Part shown: piece by piece, positions 1 through 6,561 of the stretch
Numbering within the stretch: position 1 is the first letter of the stretch
Layout: each line of letters opens with the position of its first letter
Assembly (NCBI GenBank): GCA_018664365.1
Contig: JABJOK010000053.1
Location: 1-9,526, forward strand
Source of the DNA: Candidatus Peregrinibacteria bacterium
Lineage (GTDB): Bacteria; Patescibacteriota; Gracilibacteria; UBA1369; LOWO2-01-FULL-3
Length of the DNA stretch: 9,526 nucleotides
Reading direction: 5' to 3'
Position numbers and translations under genes: made by a program
The notes under the pieces: model-generated
Told to the model about the DNA's origin: nothing
The model's input: only the letters and a program-made list of their open reading frames with translations
Database searches by the model: none

Positions 1-3000
1 GAATCTTGGTGAAAGTGGAGATGTACTTGTGCTAAACATTTTGCAAATGCGGTAAGTTGTTTGTCTGATATTTTCCCCTCGTATGCTTTCAAAACATGTT
101 TCATTGAAGCTGGTACGTCTGGAGATTCCATGATTTCTTTTGCTGACTTAACCTGATCATCAAATTGTTTTTCTTTTTGATATATATATCCAGATTGAAT
201 CATCAATTTCTGATCGTCAGTCATTTTACCAATACTTTCAAAGTCTTTTAACATGTGTTTTTCAAGTCCAATTTTCTGTTGTGCCTCTGCAAATGAAATT
301 TTCTTTTCCATTTTGTATTGGAAAATTCTTTGCATTGCACCAATTCTTATAAGCTCGTTTATTTTTACTACGAACGCTTTTTTATCGATGACTTTCTTGC
401 GTGTTTCTGGGTCTTTTTTACAAACTCCAGGAGTGTTTAAAAGTGCAAGAACAGCAGCATTTGGACTGAAATGTCTATTAAATGTTTCTTTTGTAATTGA
501 GAAGGTATCTGGTTTTTCATCGTCATCTGGTGAGTGTTCTGCCTGCATTGCTGTTCCATCAATTGTAGCCATTGTTAGTTCCTCATCTGAATCTCCTGCC
601 CATGAAATGAATTTTTCCCATGTTCCAAGTTCTGTTTGTCCAACTCCAAGCATTGCTTGAATTACTTCAACGTCAGATTCTTGGCCTGGAGCCATTCCAG
701 CTGCAATTATTTCTTTTTGTGATTGTCCTCCAACTTTAATTTTTTCTCCTTCTGGGTATCTAAGAGATCTGATTTTTTCGAGAAGTTTTAGGCATGGAAC
801 TAGTAATCCTTTGTGAATTGCATTGATTTCCTCAGCATTCTTTACTTGATCCTCCATTAATTTCTTGAAGTGCTTTATAAGTTTACTTGGACTTTTGAGT
901 GCATCTTTGTTTGAAATTAGTGATTTGTCGAATCCTTTGAAGCCCTCTGCAAACTTAAAGATATCTCCTAGGTCGATCCATTTATCCGATCCTTGAGTAA
1001 TCATTTTTGCTGCAATGTTTCTTGTTTGTTGAGGCCTGAAGTCGAATGGGGGACTTGTTAGTATTGAATCAACAGGTCCGTATCCTTCTAACTGTGTCCA
1101 TGCCCCGCTTATTTCATCTTCTGCATCGCCAATTCCACCCATGTCTCCAAGTCTATAGTCAACGGGGTAGTCTTTTTCTAATTTGTCGAAAATATCTTTA
1201 TCAACGGTAAATTTTTCATATGCGCGTTCTTGTTGTTGAACGAACTTGTCGTATGCTCGTCCTTGTATTCGTGTGTGTTTAAAGAATAGATCGTATTCAG
1301 GGGTTCCTTGTCCACCGTATTGATTTCTTTTTATCTCTAGAATCTTATCAATTAGTGAATTAATTTTTCCAAATCCTAGGTTTTCTGAGTCGTTTTCTTT
1401 CCACTCTATTGTTATTTTTGTTCCATCAATAGGAAGTGTTATTCCTTCGATGTCTGTCATCCCTTTTACTCCTACTGTAGCCATTAGAATTTCTTTTCCA
1501 ATAGTACGTAATTGTTCGATTATTGTGTAAGCTCCTTGATTTTCTTTTGCTATTTCAGCATGTGATTTTTTTGCAAATAGTTTTTGTATTTTTTCGTATG
1601 CCTTTGTTAGTATTTCTTGTTGTCCTTCTGTTATTTTATCTACTTTTTTTCCATCTTCTCCAGTAAGTTCAACTCCTTTTCCTTCTAATTCTTTTGTTTC
1701 AACAAGTTTTGGAGCAGGTTTTTCTGCTGGTGAGCCTAAGGCTGCTTCTCCAGTGCTTGTAGCACCTGCTTCAAGTCCTGATGCTGTTGGTTTTCCATCT
1801 ACAGCTTCAGGTACTGCAGCCCCTTCTGTTGGTATAGGCTTGAATCCTTTTTCTGTTGTTTCGGTGATTGGATCCCATGATGCTTCGATATCGATCATTT
1901 CCACTGAACTGAATTGAAGAGTTTTTTGTTTTCCAGTTTTTTCATTTGTACGCACTAGTTTTTGTCCTTCCATGTCTAGTGTGTACGAGTGTTCTGAGTC
2001 GTCTTTTCTTGTTAATTGAAGATCTTTTCCTTCTTCAAATCCGTATAGTTTAAGCTTTGAAACTATATCTTTTTGTGTGTATTTTTCTGGACCATCTTCA
2101 TGATCTTCTTCTCGCACAAATCCTGGAACAGTGTTTGTATTTTGAGGGATTTTGAATGTTTTAAGCTTTTGAGGGCCCTTTTCTTTTGTTTTTGGAGTAT
2201 TTGCTTCTACAAATTCTTCTTCAGTGAAAGGAGCTAAATCGGCTTTTCCGCGCCATGACTTTGAAAGTTTTGCGTATGCTTCTTTTGGTGTTAATTCTGT
2301 GTCTGTAGCTATTTCGTCTGGTCCTGTTACTTTCACTCCTTTCAACGTTTTTTCAAGGATTGCTTTTCTAGTTTCTTGTTGAACTTTTTCTTGATCAACT
2401 TTTTCTGCATCACCTCCTGAAGCAATTACTGCCTCTAGACGTTTTATCTCTGATTCCATTTTTGTATTTGATTCTCTAAAATTTACAACATTGTGTTTGT
2501 TTGTGTTGTAACTTCCGTCCTTTGTTATGATCCCAAGAAGAATTTGATATACGGCTAATTGGACTTTTTCTTTGCTGTCACATTTTTCGTAGTGTTTTAC
2601 GTAACTTGCTTTATGCAAGAAGCTTCTTTCGCTTCCTGCAGGCATTTCGAATTTGATTCTTTTGATTCTTTTTCCCACTCTTTCAAGCGTAAATCCCGCT
2701 GATTCAAGCTTTCCTCCTTTTGCATCCCATTCAAGTTCAGAAAATGGTTTTTCCGTTTTTTCAGCTTTTGAGTCGTCTCCTTTTTCAACTGTTTCTGTTC
2801 CTTTTTCTGCGAGAGTTGATTGCTCAGCTTTAGATAAAGTTGCCTTTAAGGCTTCTTTCAGTTTTTCATCTTTGATCGATGGGTCTTGTATTAATTGCGC
2901 TTTTACCTCTGGTGTGATTTTTGACATAACACCATCGAATACTGGTTTTAAAGTTGGATTATTGAATGATCCAGTTAAAAATACTTTTGCCGTTTCTGCA

Positions 3001-4199
3001 GGTAATTCTTTTGCGTTTTGAAAGAAATTGAAGAACATTAGTTTTGCTGCCCCTTCTGTTTTTGCATCTTTGAAAAATGAATCGAATACGCTTTGTGCTT
3101 TGCCTTCTAAGAATTTACTCATGAATTCTGTGTCGTCTTTTCGAGTTGAGATGAATTTTTCTTGGAATGTTTTGAGATGCTGGGTTCTTAATGCTGATGA
3201 AATTATTAGATCGTGTATTGCTACAAAGCTTTCTGGTGATAGTTTTTTTATTGTAGCTTCATCGAATTTGAAGAGTGCTTGAATAGCTTCTTGCATCTTC
3301 ATTGTGCTTGGAGTAGCAATGTATGCAACTAGGTTTTCAAGATCTGATGTTGAAAGTTCTGAGATGTTTTTTTCAATATTTGCGAATGTTGATTCCTTGA
3401 ATTCTTTGTTTAGCGGTGTATTTAGTAGTTCTGATTGTTTGCTTAGTGATAGTGTTTTTGCGAAAGTTTCATAGTCTTTTTTCTCCATTGTGTTTAGGAG
3501 AATAGCCATTGTTTCTGCGCTTATTTCTTTAAAATCTGGTTTTTCTTTTACACCTTCAAGTACGGCTTTGAGTAATTCTGGATCTCCTTTTGCTGCAAGA
3601 ATAGTTGCATTAATACCGGCCTTTGTTGTTGTTAAGTTTTCTACAACTTTTTTGAGAGTGACTTCATCAGTTTTCAGAGCGCCTTTGAGCACTATTTCTC
3701 TTGCAGATACTCCAAGTTGTTCTGATTTTATCTGCCCATCTTTAACGGCCTCTACGATAGCTTTGGTCAACTTCGGATTGGTGGTCACAAAATCCATAAT
3801 TTTGTCCATTTGTCCTGTAGTAAGTTCACCAATCTTCACTGCAATAGTTTCTTTTTCGGTCTTAATTTCTAGTCCTTTTTCGTCAAAAAGTGCTTTGAAT
3901 TGATCATCGGTTAGCTTTGCTGGGTCTAGTGCTGCGTCTATTGCGCTTTCCTTCATTGCATCCTGGGCTATTGCTTGAGCTTCTGCTCCTTGGCTTGCTG
4001 TAGACTGTTCTTCGATTGTTCCTTTTGCGACATCTCGTTTTTCAGCAAGAGCTGCAATTCTTTTGTCTATTTTTTCGGCTGCTTTTTCAGCACCAGGTTT
4101 TGCAGTATCAGGTTTTTCCGCGTTGAAAACTAGCTTTTTTTCCTTGAAAGTATTATTCAATTTGCTTTTTAGCAAATGGAGAAATGTATGAGCACTCAT
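1..4199 (-). CDS. Giant orphan protein, C-terminus beyond the window (at least 1399 aa)
   Basis: I translated every codon from the ATG at 4199 to base 3: 1399 codons, no stop and no frame break, still open at the window edge. I recognise no family. There is no signal peptide or membrane segment, so it is probably cytoplasmic. It is rich in Lys and Glu, with only four Cys (540, 1136, 1260, 1388) and eight Trp. Visible layout: a charged Ala/Glu/Lys segment (about 26-90); a long run of helix-like segments with a degenerate repeat feel (about 95-455); a charged linker (about 456-487); a more globular block (about 488-600); a mixed block (about 675-780); a Pro/Ala/Gly/Thr/Glu linker (about 784-843); and a long C-terminal part with short repeats (RAYDKF at 981, RAYEKF at 992). 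Near the cut end H1393, H1395 and H1397 alternate. The start is the first ATG after a strong promoter, with no Shine-Dalgarno sequence. A scaffold or surface-complex role would be guesswork. Confidence 0.9.
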   Translation of the reverse strand, partial: MSAHTFLHLLKSKLNNTFKEKKLVFNAEKPDTAKPGAEKAAEKIDKRIAALAEKRDVAKGTIEEQSTASQGAEAQAIAQDAMKESAIDAALDPAKLTDDQFKALFDEKGLEIKTEKETIAVKIGELTTGQMDKIMDFVTTNPKLTKAIVEAVKDGQIKSEQLGVSAREIVLKGALKTDEVTLKKVVENLTTTKAGINATILAAKGDPELLKAVLEGVKEKPDFKEISAETMAILLNTMEKKDYETFAKTLSLSKQSELLNTPLNKEFKESTFANIEKNISELSTSDLENLVAYIATPSTMKMQEAIQALFKFDEATIKKLSPESFVAIHDLIISSALRTQHLKTFQEKFISTRKDDTEFMSKFLEGKAQSVFDSFFKDAKTEGAAKLMFFNFFQNAKELPAETAKVFLTGSFNNPTLKPVFDGVMSKITPEVKAQLIQDPSIKDEKLKEALKATLSKAEQSTLAEKGTETVEKGDDSKAEKTEKPFSELEWDAKGGKLESAGFTLERVGKRIKRIKFEMPAGSERSFLHKASYVKHYEKCDSKEKVQLAVYQILLGIITKDGSYNTNKHNVVNFRESNTKMESEIKRLEAVIASGGDAEKVDQEKVQQETRKAILEKTLKGVKVTGPDEIATDTELTPKEAYAKLSKSWRGKADLAPFTEEEFVEANTPKTKEKGPQKLKTFKIPQNTNTVPGFVREEDHEDGPEKYTQKDIVSKLKLYGFEEGKDLQLTRKDDSEHSYTLDMEGQKLVRTNEKTGKQKTLQFSSVEMIDIEASWDPITETTEKGFKPIPTEGAAVPEAVDGKPTASGLEAGATSTGEAALGSPAEKPAPKLVETKELEGKGVELTGEDGKKVDKITEGQQEILTKAYEKIQKLFAKKSHAEIAKENQGAYTIIEQLRTIGKEILMATVGVKGMTDIEGITLPIDGTKITIEWKENDSENLGFGKINSLIDKILEIKRNQYGGQGTPEYDLFFKHTRIQGRAYDKFVQQQERAYEKFTVDKDIFDKLEKDYPVDYRLGDMGGIGDAEDEISGAWTQLEGYGPVDSILTSPPFDFRPQQTRNIAAKMITQGSDKWIDLGDIFKFAEGFKGFDKSLISNKDALKSPSKLIKHFKKLMEDQVKNAEEINAIHKGLLVPCLKLLEKIRSLRYPEGEKIKVGGQSQKEIIAAGMAPGQESDVEVIQAMLGVGQTELGTWEKFISWAGDSDEELTMATIDGTAMQAEHSPDDDEKPDTFSITKETFNRHFSPNAAVLALLNTPGVCKKDPETRKKVIDKKAFVVKINELIRIGAMQRIFQYKMEKKISFAEAQQKIGLEKHMLKDFESIGKMTDDQKLMIQSGYIYQKEKQFDDQVKSAKEIMESPDVPASMKHVLKAYEGKISDKQLTAFAKCLAQVHLHFHQD

Positions 4200-4213
4200 G
4201 GTTTTGTTTTTAT

Positions 4214-4229
4214 TTTATTTCGAAATAAA
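4214..4229. repeat. Perfect 16-bp palindrome at the predicted transcript start of the giant gene
   Basis: TTTATTTCGAAATAAA is its own reverse complement. It lies directly downstream of the predicted -10 at 4237-4242, covering roughly +1 to +16 of the minus-strand transcript and ending 14 bp before the start codon. A DNA palindrome here could be an operator for a dimeric regulator. As RNA it would give only a weak A/U stem, so it is unlikely to be a terminator. The symmetry is seen directly; the regulatory role is inference. Confidence 0.55.
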
Positions 4230-4236
4230 TCATATA

Positions 4237-4265
4237 ATTATATCAAATATATACATATGCGTCAA
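4237..4265 (-). promoter_or_regulatory. Strong sigma70-type promoter for the giant gene
   Basis: On the minus strand TTGACG (4260-4265) is followed by a 17-nt spacer and a perfect TATAAT (4237-4242). The spacer ends in TGA, giving an extended -10 (TGN-TATAAT). Transcription should start near 4230, leaving a leader of about 30 nt before the ATG at 4199. It is the best promoter match I see in the window, and it points only at the giant gene, so that gene is probably well expressed. Confidence 0.75.
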
Positions 4266-4315
4266 TTCATTTGCGAGGTGTTTTGAAGTATAGTTTTCCT
4301 TGTTCTGAATGGATT

Positions 4316-4331
4316 TTTTAAACTTTTAAAC
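4316..4331 (+). repeat. Tandem 8-bp direct repeat abutting the tpiA start
   Basis: TTTTAAAC occurs twice without a gap (4316-4323 and 4324-4331) and ends one base before the ATG at 4333. It occupies the place where a Shine-Dalgarno sequence would be expected. It may be only an AT-rich, unstructured leader, or a site affecting initiation. The repeat is exact; any function is a guess. Confidence 0.4.
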
Positions 4332-4332
4332 T

Positions 4333-4992
4333 ATGAATTTGCCAACGATCATTGTTAACTTCAAAATTTACGAGCAAGCGACGGGGGATAGTGCTCTTAG
4401 TCTTGCCAAAATTCATGAAAAAGTTGCCAAGGAAACGGGAGCTTCGATAGGGGTTGCTGTTAGTGCTATGGATTTGGCTAAAGTTTGTGAAAATGTTGAT
4501 ATTCCGGTTTTTGCACAGCATATAGATCCTGTTAAATATGGCAGTGGAACTGGTAAGATACTTCCTGAGCAGGTAAAGGATCTGGGGGCATATGGAACAC
4601 TTTTAAATCATGCAGAATTTCAGATAGGAGATGATGTTCTTAAGGCTAGCTTAGAGAGAGCAAGGGAGGTCGGTTTGTACACGGTTGTTTGTGCAAATAC
4701 TCCTGAAGCTGGTGCTAAAATTGCAGGATTCGGACCTGACTTGATCGCAGTTGAGCCTCCTGAATTAATTGGAGGAGATGTATCTGTTTCAAAGGCTGAG
4801 CCAAAAATTGTCGAGGATACAGTTTCTTTATGTGGCGATGACAAGGTTTTGGTAGGAGCTGGAGTCAAAAATGGCGAGGACGTTAAAATTGCCTTAGCGC
4901 TTGGTGCCAAGGGAGTGTTATTGGCCTCAGGAGTAACAAAGTCTGATGATCCTTATGCTGTTTTGATGGATCTAGTTGGTGGCCTTTCGTGA
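4333..4992 (+). CDS. tpiA: Triosephosphate isomerase, short archaeal-type
   Basis: Interconverts dihydroxyacetone phosphate and glyceraldehyde 3-phosphate in glycolysis/gluconeogenesis, in the cytoplasm. At 219 aa it is much shorter than typical bacterial or eukaryotic TIM (about 250 aa) and matches the length of archaeal TIM. The motifs are also archaeal in form: NFKIY with the substrate Lys at 11, AQHID at 61-65, GSGTG at 70-74, LLNHAE with catalytic His93, and AVEPPELIG with catalytic Glu141 in place of the bacterial YEPVWAIGTG. Phosphate-binding GAGV (175-178) and LLASGV (196-201) follow. All three catalytic residues are present, so it should be active. The catalytic loop reads IGGDVSVS where many archaeal enzymes have IGTGIPVS. 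No Shine-Dalgarno sequence precedes the ATG. The gene appears monocistronic: its upstream neighbour is divergent, and its 3' end overlaps the convergent gene by 21 bp. The TIM call is secure; transfer from archaea is inference. Confidence 0.93.
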   Translation: MNLPTIIVNFKIYEQATGDSALSLAKIHEKVAKETGASIGVAVSAMDLAKVCENVDIPVFAQHIDPVKYGSGTGKILPEQVKDLGAYGTLLNHAEFQIGDDVLKASLERAREVGLYTVVCANTPEAGAKIAGFGPDLIAVEPPELIGGDVSVSKAEPKIVEDTVSLCGDDKVLVGAGVKNGEDVKIALALGAKGVLLASGVTKSDDPYAVLMDLVGGLS

Positions 4993-6156
4993 GAATCCTA
5001 AGCTCAGGTAGGTGAGTAATAGAATCATCATGTCATTCTTGAAGAATGGGGTGTCTATTAGGCCGTGAATGAAGAAGTATAGGAGCGTGAAGAGTATTAT
5101 TTGATCGAACTCTTTTACGTCTTCTTTTTTGATGAGTCTAATCAGTACCTTTGTTATCAAAAATATAATTATAGCCAGTCCGAGTATCCCGTAGTGGAAG
5201 GTGAAAAGAAGGAATATGTTGTGAGGTTGAATTACGTGATAATCCAGTGGAGTTTTCCCGAGAACTTGGTCCGCATTTTCTATGTAGTGGTGTTCAAATT
5301 GTCCAAATCCAAGGCCGAGCAATAAATTCTTTGGTTCTTTAAGTAACTCTGTGGAAACTTTCCAAATTTCTCCTCTTTCATCTAGGCTTGAATATTCAGT
5401 ATTCAGGGTTGGCATTACTTTTGTGGAAATAATTGCTGCAATAATACTAATTGTAAAAATCGTTAGTATTACTTTTATCAAGCTGTTTTTGAGTATTTTT
5501 CTGCTGTAGTTTTTGAGTAGATATGCTAGCAAAACTAGGAAAGTTCCTCCGAGAGCTCCCATGGATTTTGTAGCTATAATAAGAAGTCCTAATATAACTG
5601 CAGGAAGTATGTGTTTTCTAGTAGGTTTTCCGAACGATTTAATTGAGAAATATATGAAAAATGGAGCTAAATAGTATCCTAAATATACTGCCGCATCGAG
5701 TGGCCCTAGCAATCTTAAATCATGTGCAATATTGTACCCTAGGAGGTTGAAAATTACTGAGAAAATCCCGAAGGCCATTGCTCCGTAACCGGCTAATTTA
5801 AGTGCTTTTTCCTGTTCATTTTTTTTGTTCAACGTCTCGACCAGGACAAAGGCGAAAATTAGGCCGAAGAACAGGAATTTTAAGTGTCTTGCAAGGTCTA
5901 TGAAGTTGAAAATGGGAACTAAAATTAATGAGAGAAGTGTTAGTGTCGAAAACGCAATTAGGATCCAGTGTTTTCTTATGTTTTTTAATACTTTTTTAGT
6001 CTGTTTTGTTCTAATGACTTCACCCAAAAAGGATATGGCCATTATTCCTATCAAAACCTCTTGCAGGTTTGATGGATAGCTGCCAATATCAAAGCGTATT
6101 AAATAGCTTTGTAAAAAGAAAAGATTTAAATAAATTAGTGCCTTGGTAAATTTCAT
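4972..6156 (-). CDS. O-antigen ligase/polymerase-like membrane protein (Wzy_C type)
   Basis: A 394-aa polytopic inner-membrane protein with about 10-11 hydrophobic segments (roughly 5-22, 32-48, 64-86, 90-107, 118-140, 148-172, 183-216, 225-247, 313-340, 351-372, 374-390). The only large non-cytoplasmic-type loop, about 250-312, comes before a late membrane segment, as in the O-antigen ligase/polymerase superfamily (WaaL, Wzy, PF04932). Hallmarks in the loop are GLGFGQF (281-287), His289-His290, and PHN (311-313), with His312 at the membrane edge. An Arg-containing RLLGP near 148 resembles the family's mid-protein motif. Members transfer or polymerise undecaprenyl-linked glycans outside the cytoplasmic membrane; which reaction this one performs cannot be read from sequence. 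The start at 6156 is the first Met of the hydrophobic N-terminus. The start lies 14 bp from the divergent riboflavin kinase start, and the 3' end overlaps tpiA. Confidence 0.85.
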   Translation of the reverse strand: MKFTKALIYLNLFFLQSYLIRFDIGSYPSNLQEVLIGIMAISFLGEVIRTKQTKKVLKNIRKHWILIAFSTLTLLSLILVPIFNFIDLARHLKFLFFGLIFAFVLVETLNKKNEQEKALKLAGYGAMAFGIFSVIFNLLGYNIAHDLRLLGPLDAAVYLGYYLAPFFIYFSIKSFGKPTRKHILPAVILGLLIIATKSMGALGGTFLVLLAYLLKNYSRKILKNSLIKVILTIFTISIIAAIISTKVMPTLNTEYSSLDERGEIWKVSTELLKEPKNLLLGLGFGQFEHHYIENADQVLGKTPLDYHVIQPHNIFLLFTFHYGILGLAIIIFLITKVLIRLIKKEDVKEFDQIILFTLLYFFIHGLIDTPFFKNDMMILLLTYLSLGFSRKATN

Positions 6157-6163
6157 GGCCTAA

Positions 6164-6192
6164 AGTTTACATGGAAACTTCATTGGAGACAA
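6164..6192 (-). promoter_or_regulatory. Candidate promoter of the O-antigen-ligase-like gene, inside the riboflavin kinase gene
   Basis: On the minus strand TTGTCT (6187-6192), a 17-nt spacer and TAAACT (6164-6169) give a moderate sigma70 match, four of six in each box. Transcription would start at about 6157, next to the ATG at 6154-6156, so the mRNA would be essentially leaderless. It would lie inside the first codons of the opposing gene. The spacing is good but the boxes are imperfect. Confidence 0.3.
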
Positions 6193-6554
6193 TTCAGGGG
6201 AAGGTGCGAAGGGGGCGCGGTATTGGGAAGAACATTGGATTTCCTACTATTAATCTTAAATATGCCGGAAAGCTTTCAGGAGTTTTTGTAGGGGCAGTTG
6301 AAATGGGGGAGGACATTTATCCTGCGGCTGTTCACTTAGGACCTAGACCCACTTTTTTTGATGGAGAAAGCGTTTGTGAAGCGTTTATATTTGATTTTAA
6401 TGATGACGTTGATATTGGTACAAAGATTGTAGTGGACGTTTTCGAAAAGATAAGAGATGTGGAATCTTTTGAAAATCTAGATTTTTTAAAAAAACAAATT
6501 GCTGAGGATGTAGAAAATATTAAAAGTTGGTATACTGCGAGGGAATTTAAATAA
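6171..6554 (+). CDS. ribF: Stand-alone riboflavin kinase (C-terminal half of RibF only)
   Basis: Phosphorylates riboflavin to FMN with ATP. The 127 aa cover just the flavokinase domain (PF01687): GKVRRGRGIGKNIGFPTINL at 10-29 with the metal/nucleotide-binding PTIN (25-28), GVF at 37-39, LGPRPTF at 56-62, the catalytic-base Glu70 in CEAFIFDF, and the IRDVESFENLDFLKKQI tail typical of the family. Bacterial RibF is normally about 300 aa, with an N-terminal FMN adenylyltransferase domain. Here that domain is absent: an in-frame TAA at 6147-6149, 24 nt upstream, blocks any extension, and the upstream DNA codes for another protein on the other strand. FAD would therefore have to come from a separate enzyme or be taken up. 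No Shine-Dalgarno sequence. It is the first gene of the plus-strand cluster, ending 7 nt before the MurE-like gene. The symbol applies only to the kinase half of RibF. Confidence 0.88.
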   Translation: METSLETIQGKVRRGRGIGKNIGFPTINLKYAGKLSGVFVGAVEMGEDIYPAAVHLGPRPTFFDGESVCEAFIFDFNDDVDIGTKIVVDVFEKIRDVESFENLDFLKKQIAEDVENIKSWYTAREFK

Positions 6555-6561
6555 GAACAGT

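Noticed and set aside
253..3903. Plus-strand open stretches inside the first 4.2 kb (253-660, 2653-3021, 3028-3282, 3490-3903) and a minus-strand one at 2597-2788 in another frame
   Set aside because: They are shadows of the 1399-codon minus-strand frame. Their Ser/Phe-rich composition is what antisense of Lys/Glu codons produces, and none shows a family motif.
1..4199. Recoded TGA (genetic code 4 or 25) as in some CPR lineages
   Set aside because: No in-frame TGA occurs in 1399 codons; Gly uses GGN and Trp uses TGG. TGA serves as the stop of tpiA.
4257..4286. A 9-codon ORF (ATG at 4257, TGA at 4284) upstream of tpiA, as a possible leader peptide
   Set aside because: No ribosome-binding site and no attenuator-like hairpin. 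It would lie upstream of the only possible plus-strand -10, so it is probably not transcribed with tpiA.
4266..4294. Possible tpiA promoter: TATAGT at 4289-4294 with TTCATT at 4266-4271
   Set aside because: The -10 is fair, but the -35 at proper spacing matches poorly, and the better TTGCGA at 4271 is only 12 nt away. Not strong enough to list.
4318..4910. Minus-strand open frames at 4318-4521 and 4620-4910
   Set aside because: They are antisense to the clearly coding tpiA gene, with no motifs and low-complexity products.
5101..6079. Plus-strand open frames at 5101-5325 and 5825-6079
   Set aside because: They are antisense to the membrane protein gene, whose topology and family motifs are clear.
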